Assembly (NCBI RefSeq): GCF_040436345.1
Contig: NC_133221.1
Coordinates: 19,713,165 to 19,777,164 of the forward strand
Direction: 5' to 3'
Origin: Pagrus major
Taxonomy: Eukaryota; Chordata; Actinopteri; Spariformes; Sparidae
Length of the DNA stretch: 64,000 bases
Position 1 is the stretch's first letter. Each line of letters starts with the position of its first letter. Shown here in pieces: positions 24,146 to 35,200 of the stretch. The position numbers were made by a program, and so were the translations under genes. The notes under the pieces are model-generated. The model was not told the DNA's origin. It saw only the letters and a list, made by a program, of their open reading frames with translations, and did not search any database.

Positions 24146-24310
24146 AATCCTGTTCCTGCGCCCCCTGCTCCAACACACCTGATTCAAATGAAAGGCTCCT
24201 TATCAGGCCTCAGCAGAGCTCGATGAGCTGATCATGATGATCATTCATCAGGTGTGTTGGAGCAGGGAGACATCTAAAACATGGAGGGCAGAGACCCCAG
24301 GGACAGGATT
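24146..24310. mobile_element. Short palindromic MITE (about 165 bp)
   Basis: The ends ATCCTGTTCCTGCGCCCCCT and GGGACAGGATT are imperfect inverted repeats. CTGCTCCAACACACCTGAT near the left pairs with ATCAGGTGTGTTGGAGCAGG near the right. GATCATGATGATC forms the centre. Confidence 0.8.
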
Positions 24311-24999
24311 GAAAACAGAAAATAATGTACAGGTGTTATGAAGTGATACTCCTTTTTACTTCTTCATATTAAAAAAGGATTTTCAATTTTTGACAACTAA
24401 CAAAGATAGTAAGTAACTCCTCCATTCTGAAAACTTTGTCTGATAGCAGGTCAAGGAACTCAAATCATTTTACACACATTTTCTAACTTTCTTACTTTTT
24501 AAGTGAAGTGTTTTTTGTTTTTTTCAAATGTTTAAATCTACGGTTAATAACATCCAGCAGGAATGTATTATATGTTTGCATTGTATACAATGTTCTACAT
24601 GCAGTCTTTGACTGGGCATCCCTGAGGGTTTTTCTGCAGGACGACTGCTCTTACTATAAACTGGTTTCATTTACATTCTCAGAAGTTCCCAACTGGTGCG
24701 CTCCCCGAGCACCGAAGAAACAAACACTATGAGGTACATTTCTATAAATAAAAGACAACTTGGGAGTCTTACCCACAGCTTCTTAAAATACGGCACATTA
24801 GCACCTCCTGTAGGCAGAACATTAACCCAGCCAGCATCGACACAAACCAGTGTGGGACACTTTTACACCAAAGACCAAATCAGACATTCCAAATAAAATA
24901 TTCAAGGCATGTAAAATTGTAATAAGAGCTAGAAGTGGGGCCCAGTTAGAAAAATACTTAATCTACATTTTATCTACATAGAGAGACAACAGGTGATGA

Positions 25000-26900
25000 A
25001 AAACTCAAAACTTTTATTTTACACTGCAATACTAAAATATTTCAATACAGAAAAGTGAATTCCTGCTGGCATGTTCAGTCGTTGAAGTCCCTTTGAAAAT
25101 CACTCAGCTTATACATTCCAACCACTTTACAGTCAAAGAAAACAAAATAACAAGAACACACACTGCCTTATTGATTCTATTTGATGGATCACATTAAAAA
25201 GAAACCGACCAGTGATTACTTCCATTGACTTATGGAGGACAAAATATAAAGCAGTTACTGACAGAAATGCATGTTTCAGATTTAAGGCAGGCTCTGTTTC
25301 ACAAGTTTTTTTTTAAAAAAGTATGATCAGTGTCTAACTGCAGGTGAGACTTTGGTCCTATTTGTGACATTTGTAGGTATAAATAAATACCTCAGCCCAA
25401 TTTAGTACGGTCCGCTCTAAATTTCATTAATGGGATGGTCCGAGGTTTCTTGCTAGTGAGGTGACGAAGATCCTTTTCAGGATTTAAGGCAGTCGCGCAG
25501 CAATTCCATTGTTGGTTTGTGCCGGCCCACCCAACAAAGTCTTCAGCTTCTCCGTAACTGACTCCAACCTGGATTCAGACGAAAACCTGGGCTGTCCATG
25601 TCCGAAGTCCCTATACATGTGAATTAAAGTGTTGGCAGTTCAATTAATGTAAAGACAAAAATAAAGTCACTGTCAAGAGTGTATCATACCTAGTCAAATT
25701 CAGTTTTATTTCAGACTTCCCTTTGATTCACAAAACATAGAAAATGCATTCATAACCACTTCAAACACAAACTTTCAACCTCTGAGCTCACTTGCAAACT
25801 TCAACACACTTTCAGTGTTTTCCCCCAGACAGACCTCAGCACAAAGTCACATTTTCACACAGAGAGGGTGATAACAAGGAGAAAAAATAAAGCACGCAGT
25901 CAGACACATCAAAGCATTCACATCAAATCAGACAGCAAGAAAAAGCTACGAAAGAATACAAATACTCATAGCACTTGACATTTCACTGTGTTTTTAAAGA
26001 ATTAAAGTTGATAGAAAACGATGAGTGAAAGCAGAGACCATAGGGATCTCGAGACACAATTAAGAGTCCTTGTGATGGCCATTAGGAACACACTCGTACT
26101 TGCTTCTTCCTCTCACACTCGCACAATAGCCAAGTTCTTCTCAACTCTCGCAGGCATTTGTCTGTTTTAAAGAAATGTGCACAGTCAGTCCTTCTCACAC
26201 GTGCTTTCTTGCTCTCCCGTTCGCTCACTCTCACTCGGTCCAACATCAATCCCACTCATTGATCTCGAAAAAAGCGACAAGAGCAGACACGATTTTTATA
26301 TCCATAAAAAAAGGGGAGGAAAAAAAGACAACACCCACCGTCTAACACAGTATATGAAGAGTGAAGCTGTGTTCTTTGATGACAAAGCATTTACACATGG
26401 GAAGAGGGGAATTGATACTGAGATCTGGCGAACATTGCTGCCAATGAGGCGCTTCCTCCCGGGAATTGGGGAAAGAGTTGGTGAACTGCAGAAGAGATTT
26501 TCATGAAGGCGTTTCCAAAAGACGTCAAACAAAAAACAAACAAAAAGATGCAATCAACTGCATACACATATACTATAATTATATCAAGCCCAGTTTACAG
26601 GTGGCTGAAGGGGCTCTCGACATACTCGTGCATGTTTATAAATATTTATCTTGCATGCACAGTGTAACATTTCCTCAAAAACAAAACAGGGGAGTGTGGC
26701 AGTTTCCACTTACAAACTTTTCACCCATTCAATGCATGACTACATAATCAGTCACACGCAAGTATAAATTTTCTCTTTAACAAAATAAAAGGCAGTGTAT
26801 CTTTAAATAATAGGAACGTAAGATATAAGCAGTTCCCCCTGTAGGTATACTTACCAGATTAACCTAATAGCAACAAAAAAAAAGGTCAACTCAAAGCTAT
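25000..26900 (-). other. tardbp: tardbp 3' UTR
   Basis: The region runs from the tardbp stop to a minus-strand AATAAA at 25018-25013 (TTTATT on the plus strand). In mammals the TARDBP 3' UTR carries the TDP-43 binding region and alternative introns used for autoregulation. UG-containing strings such as TATATGTGTATGCAG occur on the minus strand near 26555-26575, but I cannot assign a binding site. An exon-like ORF lies at 25484-25618. The plus-strand frame at 26177-26506 is judged spurious. Confidence 0.7.
25484..25618 (-). other. Exon-like 44-codon ORF of unknown identity in the tardbp 3' UTR
   Basis: On the minus strand ATG (25618-25616) opens a frame to TAA (25486-25484). The product begins MYRDFGHGQPRFSS, continues ESRLESVTEKLKTLLGG and ends IAARLP. 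Its composition looks like real protein (balanced, helical middle) rather than UTR. A possible splice acceptor, CATGTATAG, gives an exon start at 25610, so it could be an alternative terminal exon of tardbp or of another minus-strand gene. I recognise no homologue. Confidence 0.3.
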
Positions 26901-29900
26901 CTACATTCCCCAACTAGAAGATTTAGACTCCATAGAGTTTCCAAAGCCAGAGCTGAAGCCACTGGTGGAGGCGGTATTAGTGCCTGCAGCCCAGCCGAGG
27001 CTAGCTGAGCTGGGACTGCTGTAACTGGTGCTGGCAGAGCTATAGGTCTGGTCTCGGGTCGTGGTGGCTGTGCCTGCCGTCGTGGTCAGGCCCTGCTGGT
27101 TAGCCAGCATGCCCATCATTCCCCAACTGCTCTGCAGTGCTGCCTGGGCAGCAGCCACCATTGCCGGGTTAAGACCGAGAGCCCCAAAGTTAACCCCACC
27201 GCTACCGCTGCCTAGCCCACCGCGATTACTGCCATAGCCCTGACTGAACCCACCAGCCCCAAACCGCCCTCGATCCATCATTTGCCTACTATTATTGTGT
27301 TTGGGCTCAGCATTGGAGATGTGCACGCTGACGCCCTTGATGATCAAGTCCTCTCCACACAGGGCCTGGGCAACCTGAAAAAGAAGTGAGGAGATTATCA
27401 CCACAGTCCTTATTACAATATCAATAATAAACTACTGATGGTGACTCTCACCTGGTCATCAGCAAATGTGACAAAGGCAAATGCCCGGAAAGGTTTTGGG
27501 ATAAAGACATCAGTGACTTCGCCATACTGCATGAAGTACTGCCTCAGTTCATCAGTTGTCATGTCCTCTGTGCAGCGGCCAACAAAGATTTTACGGCTCC
27601 GCATGGGCTCATCAGGACACGCCTGAGAGGACAAAGAGGCACAGCAATAAATGAGGCAATCTACATGAGGTTTCAGTAATGTTTCTGATTAATTCAGACA
27701 CAGTTATCCAACATTAAATCAACATTTGTGACATACACTTAAGTTTTTTTTTCTTTTTCAAGAAGAAATTGAGTATTAATGATTAAGACCAAACAAAAAT
27801 GTCAGCAGGAATCCAGGGGACCACCTATAACTTATCAACTGATCCTTCACCTGAAAACCATCTGAATTTATTTATATCATGAAGTTTCCGTTGATACTCA
27901 AAACAGGGCGGAACGATATGCAAATATGCAATAACAGGAGATTATTGTTATAGATATTGCGATATGAGTAAAAAAAATTGTGGGAATGGTTACTTTTGCA
28001 TTTCATTTTCCCTGAAATTTTCCATATAAAAATGATGATGATGTGACTTTTGCTGGGGGGTCTGTACCAAGGAAGCATGTTCTAGTACGTCTGGAGAATG
28101 GGATTTGAAGTCTGGGACATCTCTGTAGCACCACAATGCTTCATTCATAATAGTATGCTGTGACACATTTTACCTTTATTAAAAAAATTGAAGCTCCTGC
28201 GATTTCATATTTCACTTATTGTGAATAAGTAAAATAAAATAAATAATATATTGTGAATTTGACAATATTTCGATTAACTGTTCAACCTAGCCCAAAATAC
28301 CTTTGAGTTGGGAAGTTTGCAGTCACACCATCGTCCATCTATCATGTGTCTCTGAGCGATCACTTTGGTTTGTGTCTCATAGTCAGTGAACCGGACAAAC
28401 CCAAACCCTTTTGAGTTGCCAGTCTTTGCATCTCTCTTGACCTGGAGTGGACACAGATTAAATGTATGAACAATACATTTATGAACAAGACATTTATGAA
28501 CAATTTTAACTAAACCAGAAACATAAAAAGAAATCCTTATTTACACTCTAAGCCTAACAAAGAAATATTCAGAGCCAGGCGAGAGGTTACTACCTGCACC
28601 ATGATGACTTCCCCAAATGTAGTGAAATAATCTTTAAGGTCTTGTTCTGTTGTTTTCCACGGCAGCCCCAGGACAATGAGATCTGATGTCTTCTGAAAGC
28701 CCCTTTTTATTTTCACAGCTGAGGCAGCGTCTATTTCATCCATCTTCCTTTTGTTATCTGTGAAGAATAAACAGGAGTGAGTTACATCAGGAAAAAGAAC
28801 CAATCACATGAACACAGACCCTCTGTACTCCTTGGGTGATTGGTGATTGATGATGATGATGCACAATGACAAAAGTTCAATAAATGTTCAAAAGTATGTG
28901 AACACAACATTAAGTTCATTATCAGGTTGTCTCCCTCCAAAATCATGTGCATTAATACAAGGCTATAACAGCTTCCTACTCTGCGGTTAAAGTTTTCTAT
29001 AAAGTTTTGGAGCCTGGCTGCAGGGATTTGCTCCCATCCAGCCACAAGACCATTAGAGAAGACAGGCATTGATGTTGGAGGATAAAGCCTTGCTCATCCC
29101 GAAAGTGTTTGAGTCAAGGCTCTGTGCCAGTCGAGATCTTTCACACCAAACTTAAAAAACATTTCTTTTTGCAGACCCTGACTTACACAGGGGCATTGTT
29201 GGATTAAAACAGCAGAGGGCCTTTACTGTCGCCACAAGGACGACAGTATGGTAACTGTAAAAGAATCACTGCATGATGGAGCATTAAAACTTCTCTAAGT
29301 TTGAACTATGGGGCCAGATTCTGTTGCCAATTTGTTAGGTACATCCAGTAAAATGATGGCAGTCCAATACAACGAGACGCTTGTTCAACTTTTAGGTCAT
29401 TTTGGAGTAGGGCTGCAACAATTAATTGACTTATTGTTTAGTTAATCGCCAGAAAAGCAACTACTTTGATAATCAATTATTGTAAAGTAATTTTTCCATG
29501 AAAAATGTCAGAAAATACTGTTTTCGGCCTCTCAAATATAAAGACTTCCTGCTTCTGTTTTATATCGTGTTAAACTACAGATTATTCCTGTTTTGGACTC
29601 ACAACAAAGACATTTAACTTCCTTGGACTTTGAGAAACTTGGATGGACACTTTTCACAATTTTCTGACATTTGATAGACCAAACGATTAATCCAAAAAAT
29701 GATCTACAGAATTGATAAAGACAATAATCACTACTTGCAGTAGTTTGTGGTTCTATTGAATTGCATTACACTATTCTCAATAACTTCACCACGCTGTTAG
29801 TAACAGTGAAGTTAGACTTACAACAACTCAAAATTAGTTATGGATATTGGGATATGGGTGCATATATGCATGTGTTGCATTATTTTCGTGGGACCAAAAA

Positions 29901-30477
29901 TATTCACAAAACAAAAATCCAGATTTGTCACAGAATAAACAATCAAGTGAAGCACTAAAATATCCCAATAACTAAGGTAACTAATTTTGAGTACTGCACT
30001 ACTAAAAACATTTCTGTGTTCTGCAGGAGGAACATAATGACAGAATAACAAGCTGAATCAACACCTAAAGACAAAACAAAGACAAAAACCTCACATTATA
30101 ACCTTGATGTAGGTCGAGTGTATTGCAGGGCTGATGTATTAGGCAGCATTAGCTTTACGTGGTTTACCACATACTTTTGGTCATATTATACACAGTGCAG
30201 ATGATAGGGAAATCTAAACTACATCACCTGCCGCACCTTTGGGGTAATTGACGACATAGACCAGGTTTCCCCAGTCGTTCTCGGGTGCATGCAGGACCCC
30301 CTCCAGAAGCCGGACCCCCCTCATGCACTGGGACTCTGGGTTCCTGTACCGCAGCCCGCACGCCCCTGGAAACTGAGCTGCTACCGATGACAGCAAAACA
30401 GTGCCGTCGTCCTCGGATGGGATCTCCATGGGCTCCTCGTTTTCATCCTCAGCCACACGAATATACAACTCCGACAT
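26901..30477 (-). CDS. tardbp: TAR DNA-binding protein 43 (TDP-43)
   Basis: Nuclear RNA/DNA-binding protein that controls splicing, mRNA stability and repression of cryptic exons; it binds UG-rich RNA and autoregulates through its own 3' UTR. Coding exons in transcript order: 30477-30237, 28757-28594, 28441-28301, 27622-27452, 27374-26901; 1191 nt, 396 aa. Visible parts: N-terminal oligomerisation domain (1-80, [20 protein letters not shown]); bipartite NLS (DNKRKM at 81-86, VKIKR); RRM1 with DLIVLGLPW and [11 protein letters not shown]2 with RKIFVGRC and RAFAFVTF; C-terminal Gly/Ser-rich domain with the conserved helix ([20 protein letters not shown]) and end SKSSSWGM. Human TDP-43 has 414 aa; the shortfall is in the low-complexity tail, where a Thr/Ser run replaces Gly/Asn. 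An acceptor (CGCTCAG) 13 bases before the ATG implies an upstream noncoding exon. The full C-terminal domain and synteny favour tardbp over tardbpl. Confidence 0.96.
27905..28294. mobile_element. hAT-like MITE in tardbp intron, ending beside a splice donor
   Basis: Left edge CAGGGCGGAACGATATGCAA and right edge ATATTTCGATTAACTGTTCA with AACCTAGCCC. These resemble teleost MITEs bounded by CAGGGC...CGATAT motifs. The right edge stops about seven bases from the donor of the exon 28301-28441 (minus strand). Confidence 0.55.
28935..29230. mobile_element. Degenerate DNA-transposon fragment in tardbp intron 1
   Basis: Phrases such as TTTTGGAGCCTGGCTGCAGG, TCCAGCCACAAGACCATTAG and GGCATTGATGTTGGAGGATA match, with decay, a repeat common in fish genomes (GTGGCTGTGGGGATTT..., CAGCCACAAGAGCATTAG..., GGCACTGATGTTGGA). 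No frame survives. Confidence 0.6.
29407..29750. mobile_element. hAT-type MITE in tardbp intron 1
   Basis: The left edge TAGGGCTGCAACAATTAATT and internal ATTAATCG/CGATTAAT strings (TTAGTTAATCGCCAG; CCAAACGATTAATCC) fit the common teleost element that begins CAGGGCTGCAAC and contains mirrored CGATTAATC motifs. Right edge ACTACTTGCAGT. No coding capacity. Confidence 0.65.
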
Positions 30478-30479
30478 GG

Positions 30480-31060
30480 TGTCCGAATGGCTGAGCGCTG
30501 GCGCAAGTGGAATCAGCTGATGGAGCTCAAGTTCCCACTAAACACCTTAATGATGCACACGGGTTCACGGCGTCGAGCTCTGTCGAAGTTTACTTCTGTT
30601 AGCTGAGTGACGCAACTGAAATGCAATAGCAGTCAAACGCAGATAGATACACTGTGTGAAGTGCTAACACTCACTCCACAACTAACATTTAATAGCTTGC
30701 GGCCATGAATACTCTTAAGTTGAATGTTCTTCTCCGCGAGCAGCACGCGTAAACAAGTTAGCCAGCTAGCTAGCTAACAAGCTAGCAAACTCCAGACCGC
30801 CTGAAAAATGAATGACCATCCAGTTTCCCGCTGTGTTTACTGTCAACAAAAGCACGAGTCCTCCTTTTGTCTACGTGCGTGTGGGCGAAAACTGCTCGCA
30901 AATGACAACATCGACAAGTTATCTTTTTCGATGAAATTAAAGTACGAAATGGCCAGTCCACTGTGAATATTTGCAACGGTACGCGGCTAACCTCTGTAAC
31001 CTCAGGCTAGCTAACAAAATGGCTGCGCATCTCGGAGAGATGACATCATCTAGTTGGGAG
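30480..31060 (-). promoter_or_regulatory. tardbp: tardbp promoter, probable noncoding exon 1
   Basis: The minus strand reads GAGATGCGCAGCCATTTTGT near 31036-31014, resembling the GCGGCCATTTTG start region known for TARDBP transcripts. A GCTAGC-rich palindromic patch (CAGCTAGCTAGCTAAC) lies at 30762-30778. ACTCCAG-type signals and a pyrimidine stretch lead to the acceptor before the ATG exon. The transcription start and exon 1 end are inferred. Confidence 0.45.
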
Positions 31061-32200
31061 GGTACACTGTTCATTTTTGTAGGGATGCCAGAGTTAAAAA
31101 TAACAACATTCAGTGAATAGTTTGACTCCAGACCACCAGTTGTCGTTTAAATCGTTATACATTTGGTTTAAACTTTACGTGGTGAAACGTATTAACCTTG
31201 CCGTGTTTTATAACTTGTCAGAGGCAAAGTTAAAAGCTTGTGATTCACCCTTTGAAGTCGAACCATAAAGTATCACCTTAAAAGCCCAAACAAAAGGTGC
31301 GCACTGAGAAATGCTATTGGAAAATATCATGTATTTAACACCATGCAATCATGTGTCATGTGAAAAATGTGTTTTAATTTGTCTTTTTGGTTTACATTTT
31401 CAGAGAACAGACAATAGGCTATATGATGCATTATGATAGTGATATGTGTAAGAGGTTTAAAATCATCTCTGTAAAAGTGTAAAACCTGACCCACCAGTGT
31501 TAACAGCCAGTCTGTGCAGCCAAAGATAGCTCAAGCCCAGAACAATGTTTTGCATATTAGTAGTGACTTGTATCCCACATAAACTTTCCTGCCTTTACTA
31601 GATGAAACTGTATTATTGCTTAGCCTTAACCTGGTTTTGTTATCAACCTTATAACAAGACTTATAGATCCAACTTTGTGTCAAATTTGAGATTTTAATGG
31701 CAGAAAAAAGACAGAATTTCATTCCCAAACAAACTAAATGAATAAACTCCTTCGTCATGACTGAATAAACAAATTGAGCTTAAAGGACAACACAAATTCA
31801 TACTGTTTCACTTGTTTATATTTGGCGGACCCTGCCACCTTTCTAGCTTCCAACAGTGTTCTGGGGACCTTATTTTCCTCTGAGAACAGCTTCTTTATTC
31901 ACTTTGTTTTATTATCTCATTGATATTGTAAATATAAAACTTCTGGGTTTGAATTTCTTTTCAAAAACCACATAGTTACCCTTTAAGGGGATTTATTCAT
32001 TCATAATACACCATCTTCACAATTGGGGTTACTCTACAACTGACTTAAAACCTGTTTTTCACACATGCTGGAGACAGTAATCATTCTTTGTGACTTTTTG
32101 TCACTTGCCTTTCACATGTCAAAGCAAACGCACCTGTTTTATTTCCCCTCCCCCGTGACATCAGCCCACTCACCTACAAATAGGCTGGGGTTTGACTGCT
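31060..32200. other. tardbp-ciroz divergent spacer
   Basis: No gene. It contains a truncated family B MITE (31728-31987). The two coding starts are about 1.75 kb apart (30477 minus and 32229 plus), so promoters are divergent but probably separate. GC-richer sequence (CTGCTCGCGGGTGTTTTCGT) immediately precedes ciroz. Confidence 0.55.
31728..31987. mobile_element. MITE family B copy 3, 5'-truncated
   Basis: Shared phrases CATGACTGAATAAACAAATT, CGGACCCTGCCACCTTTCTA and the right end CCACATAGTTACCCTTTAAG. The left terminal repeat is missing. Confidence 0.8.
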
Positions 32201-32228
32201 CGCGGGTGTTTTCGTCAGCGGAAGTGGC

Positions 32229-35200
32229 ATGGATCAGATAAGATTTGGCATCCTGCTTATGTGAGTACCATAAGGTTGTACAAAGGTTGAATCATACTTT
32301 CTTCAAAATATAACCTCAATTCTATCTCTATTCTACAGTGTTTTACAGGGTTTAGTCTTGAGGAATGTGTTTGCCATTCAGAAACGAGAATGGATTGAAA
32401 CCCCAACTGCAAAATTGTCAGGTAAACCTTTATTATCTAATGGAATGCAGTTGTTAATGGTAGAGTCACATGATTTGAGAATAAGTTTGCATTTTCAGAA
32501 GGAGATGTGGCATGTTTTACTGAATACATGGAGATGTGGATCCACAGTGCAAGGATTGAAGGATTGGGAATCTGGCTGTCTGGGGCCTTGCAGATCCAAG
32601 GTAATTATTCATGACACAAAAGAGAAACAATATTGAGATTAAATATGTAAATATGTGTCTTCTGAATCACCTTTCGCTTTCCAAAAGCCAACCTTGCATC
32701 TCTGGATCACCTAAACCTCCACCTGACTGCCTGTGGATTCTCACTGCACAAAGACCCTGACAAGAATTTTATTTTTAGAGTTAGTTACACTGGATGTTTT
32801 GTTCAGCAACAGGTACGTCACTCAAGAAATATCCATACGTATTGACTTTTGCAGCTCAGCTTGGTGGCGATAATCCTCTGGTTGTATGTTGATTGTTCAG
32901 CATGGCTACCATGTCCTGACACTGAATCTGGTGAAGAGGATTAATCGATTTGGAGGCAGACCTCACAGTTTAATGATGAAGTGTCCCATGGTTCCTGTGC
33001 TGCCCAGCAGAGAGCAGATTCAGTGCGACCCAGACTATATCCAGGTAACAGCTGACATCATCATGTGTACTGTAGGTGTAAGTGTGCTGTTTTAGCCGAG
33101 AATTTAGCTTATCCTAATAAGATTTGTGTGTGTCCGTAGGTGACCAGACCAGTTCCCTATGACAGCTGGGATAACGAGGTACCAATTGAAATCAATCCCA
33201 AAATCAGCCCTTCAAAATATGAAGGCACTTTAAATCTGAACAAATGTCTTTTTGCATGTGTTTGAACAAGAGCTAGAAACAGACAAGGTGAATCTGTCTG
33301 ATGGTGCACGTTTGGTTGTGCGTTACAGTTGCATTGGTCTCTGTCTCTGAGCGATCACCTCATTGTAGCTCTGGAGGATGCCAGCCTGATCCAGATGAAC
33401 ACTGACATGAGGGGGCCAGACATCACAGTTCAAGGCAGGAGGAGGGAGGTCTTGAGCCCTGTCAAAGTAAGAGACCTCACAGCTCACACAGCACACTGCC
33501 ACCTAGTGACCAATAGAAGCATTACAGCTATTACTCAATGTCTTTGGTTGACACAGGTGATGGAAACTGAAGGGGAATTCTTGGCCTTGAAGCTGGTCAG
33601 CGGTCAGTATGCCTACAGTATGGAAGCCACATGTCCAAAAGGTGGGTAGCAAGCAGAGAGTACCTTAATAAAAATAATAATAATGAACAGGATTACAATT
33701 TAGGAATAATGAATGACACACTAGTCTGTAACTATGCACATGCACACACTCTGGTTTTGAGTGAAACCAAATACACACTTGTGTATTCTTACAGAACACA
33801 CACTCGGTATTAAGATTAAATAAACGTCATCTTATTGATATTTATTTTCTCTTGTCCTCATTTGCATATGTTTGGTATTGAGGTAATCCAAAAGTAGCAG
33901 AAAGTAATCAAGTTACATTACTTTAAAGGGGCACTATGTAGTTTTAAAGAAGAAATTCAAACTCAACAAAAAATAAATAAGGTTTGGAGCTAGAAAGGTG
34001 GCGGGGTCCGCCAAATATAAACAAGAACGTTGGTTTATTCAGCGTATTCAGTCATGAAAACAAAGAGAGTTTGTTTATTTAGTTTTGTTTAGGTATTCAA
34101 AATTCAGTCAATGAAGATATTTCTCTTGTGATTATCATTTTTTTGTTGCCTTATTAAAATTAATAATATCTTATTATGCATTTATTAACAATTAAATATG
34201 ATTTTAGCAGCTACTGGATCTAAAGAGAGAACAATGCCTTGTAAGGGTCATTAGATCCTTTATTATGCACTTAAGATGAAAATCATATTTTATAAGATGG
34301 TCATTTGTTTTATGATGTAAACGCTTAACCTAATCATTTATGGTCGTGTTATTTATAGTTGTGTCTATTAGTATTGTGCTGACCGGAGCTAAATTAACTT
34401 TAAATTAACATACTTGGTTACGTTCTGATAACCGGTAACACATTTTATCCCTGATGTCAATTTCAGTGACCACGTCCACAGCAGAGGAGACGGTGCTGCA
34501 CATTTTCAAACGACACATGGGTCTGACCAAACGAGGCAGCCACGACAACGAAGCACTGACAGTCAGTAATGTGTCGGTGAACCAGACAGATAACTTCACT
34601 GTGCACGAGACCAGTGAGTTTGTGACACTGATCATCCCCACAGCCCAGATACTCCAGACCAAGGTTAGTACTGAAACAACAGGTCTCACAGTGAATGTAT
34701 GTACTGACTGACTCTTCCTATAAGGAGTCATTACAGTGTTGGACGTCTAAACTGGGTTTGTTTTACAGGCCTGCACAGACAGCAAACAACTCCTGCAGCC
34801 GTTCTACAGGGTGGATGTTGTGCTCACCTTCAAAGAGACAAATCACAAAATGCACTGGACCATGGAGAACACACTGCCATGCACAGGTGAGTGTGCTGCT
34901 GATGAACACAGTAAAAATAAAGTGGTGATTAATTATTGGAGGATATTTTGACCACTAGCCATTGAAAGGCTTTTACTGTAGTCACACCAGGCACTTCTGT
35001 TTGTTGCTCAGTCAACCAATCATTTAACTTTATGTAGCACCTTTCAGACAATTTAAAGTGAGATAAAAGTTCAAACAAAAGTGACGGACAGAAAGAAAAC
35101 CGAATAAGACTAAAGAAAAGAAAAGCAACAGAGAAATTTCTGTGTAAAATTGTTAATAAGGACTGCAACAAACTACTGCTACTACTGTATTATATACAAA

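Noticed and set aside
26177-26506. 109-codon plus-strand frame opposite the tardbp 3' UTR
   Set aside because: Lies antisense within a UTR and has no motif; best explained by chance openness of the complement.
33631-33813. 60-codon frame downstream of ciroz exon 8
   Set aside because: It starts inside the exon and reads through the GTGGGT donor into intron; exon 9 at 34467 continues the true frame.
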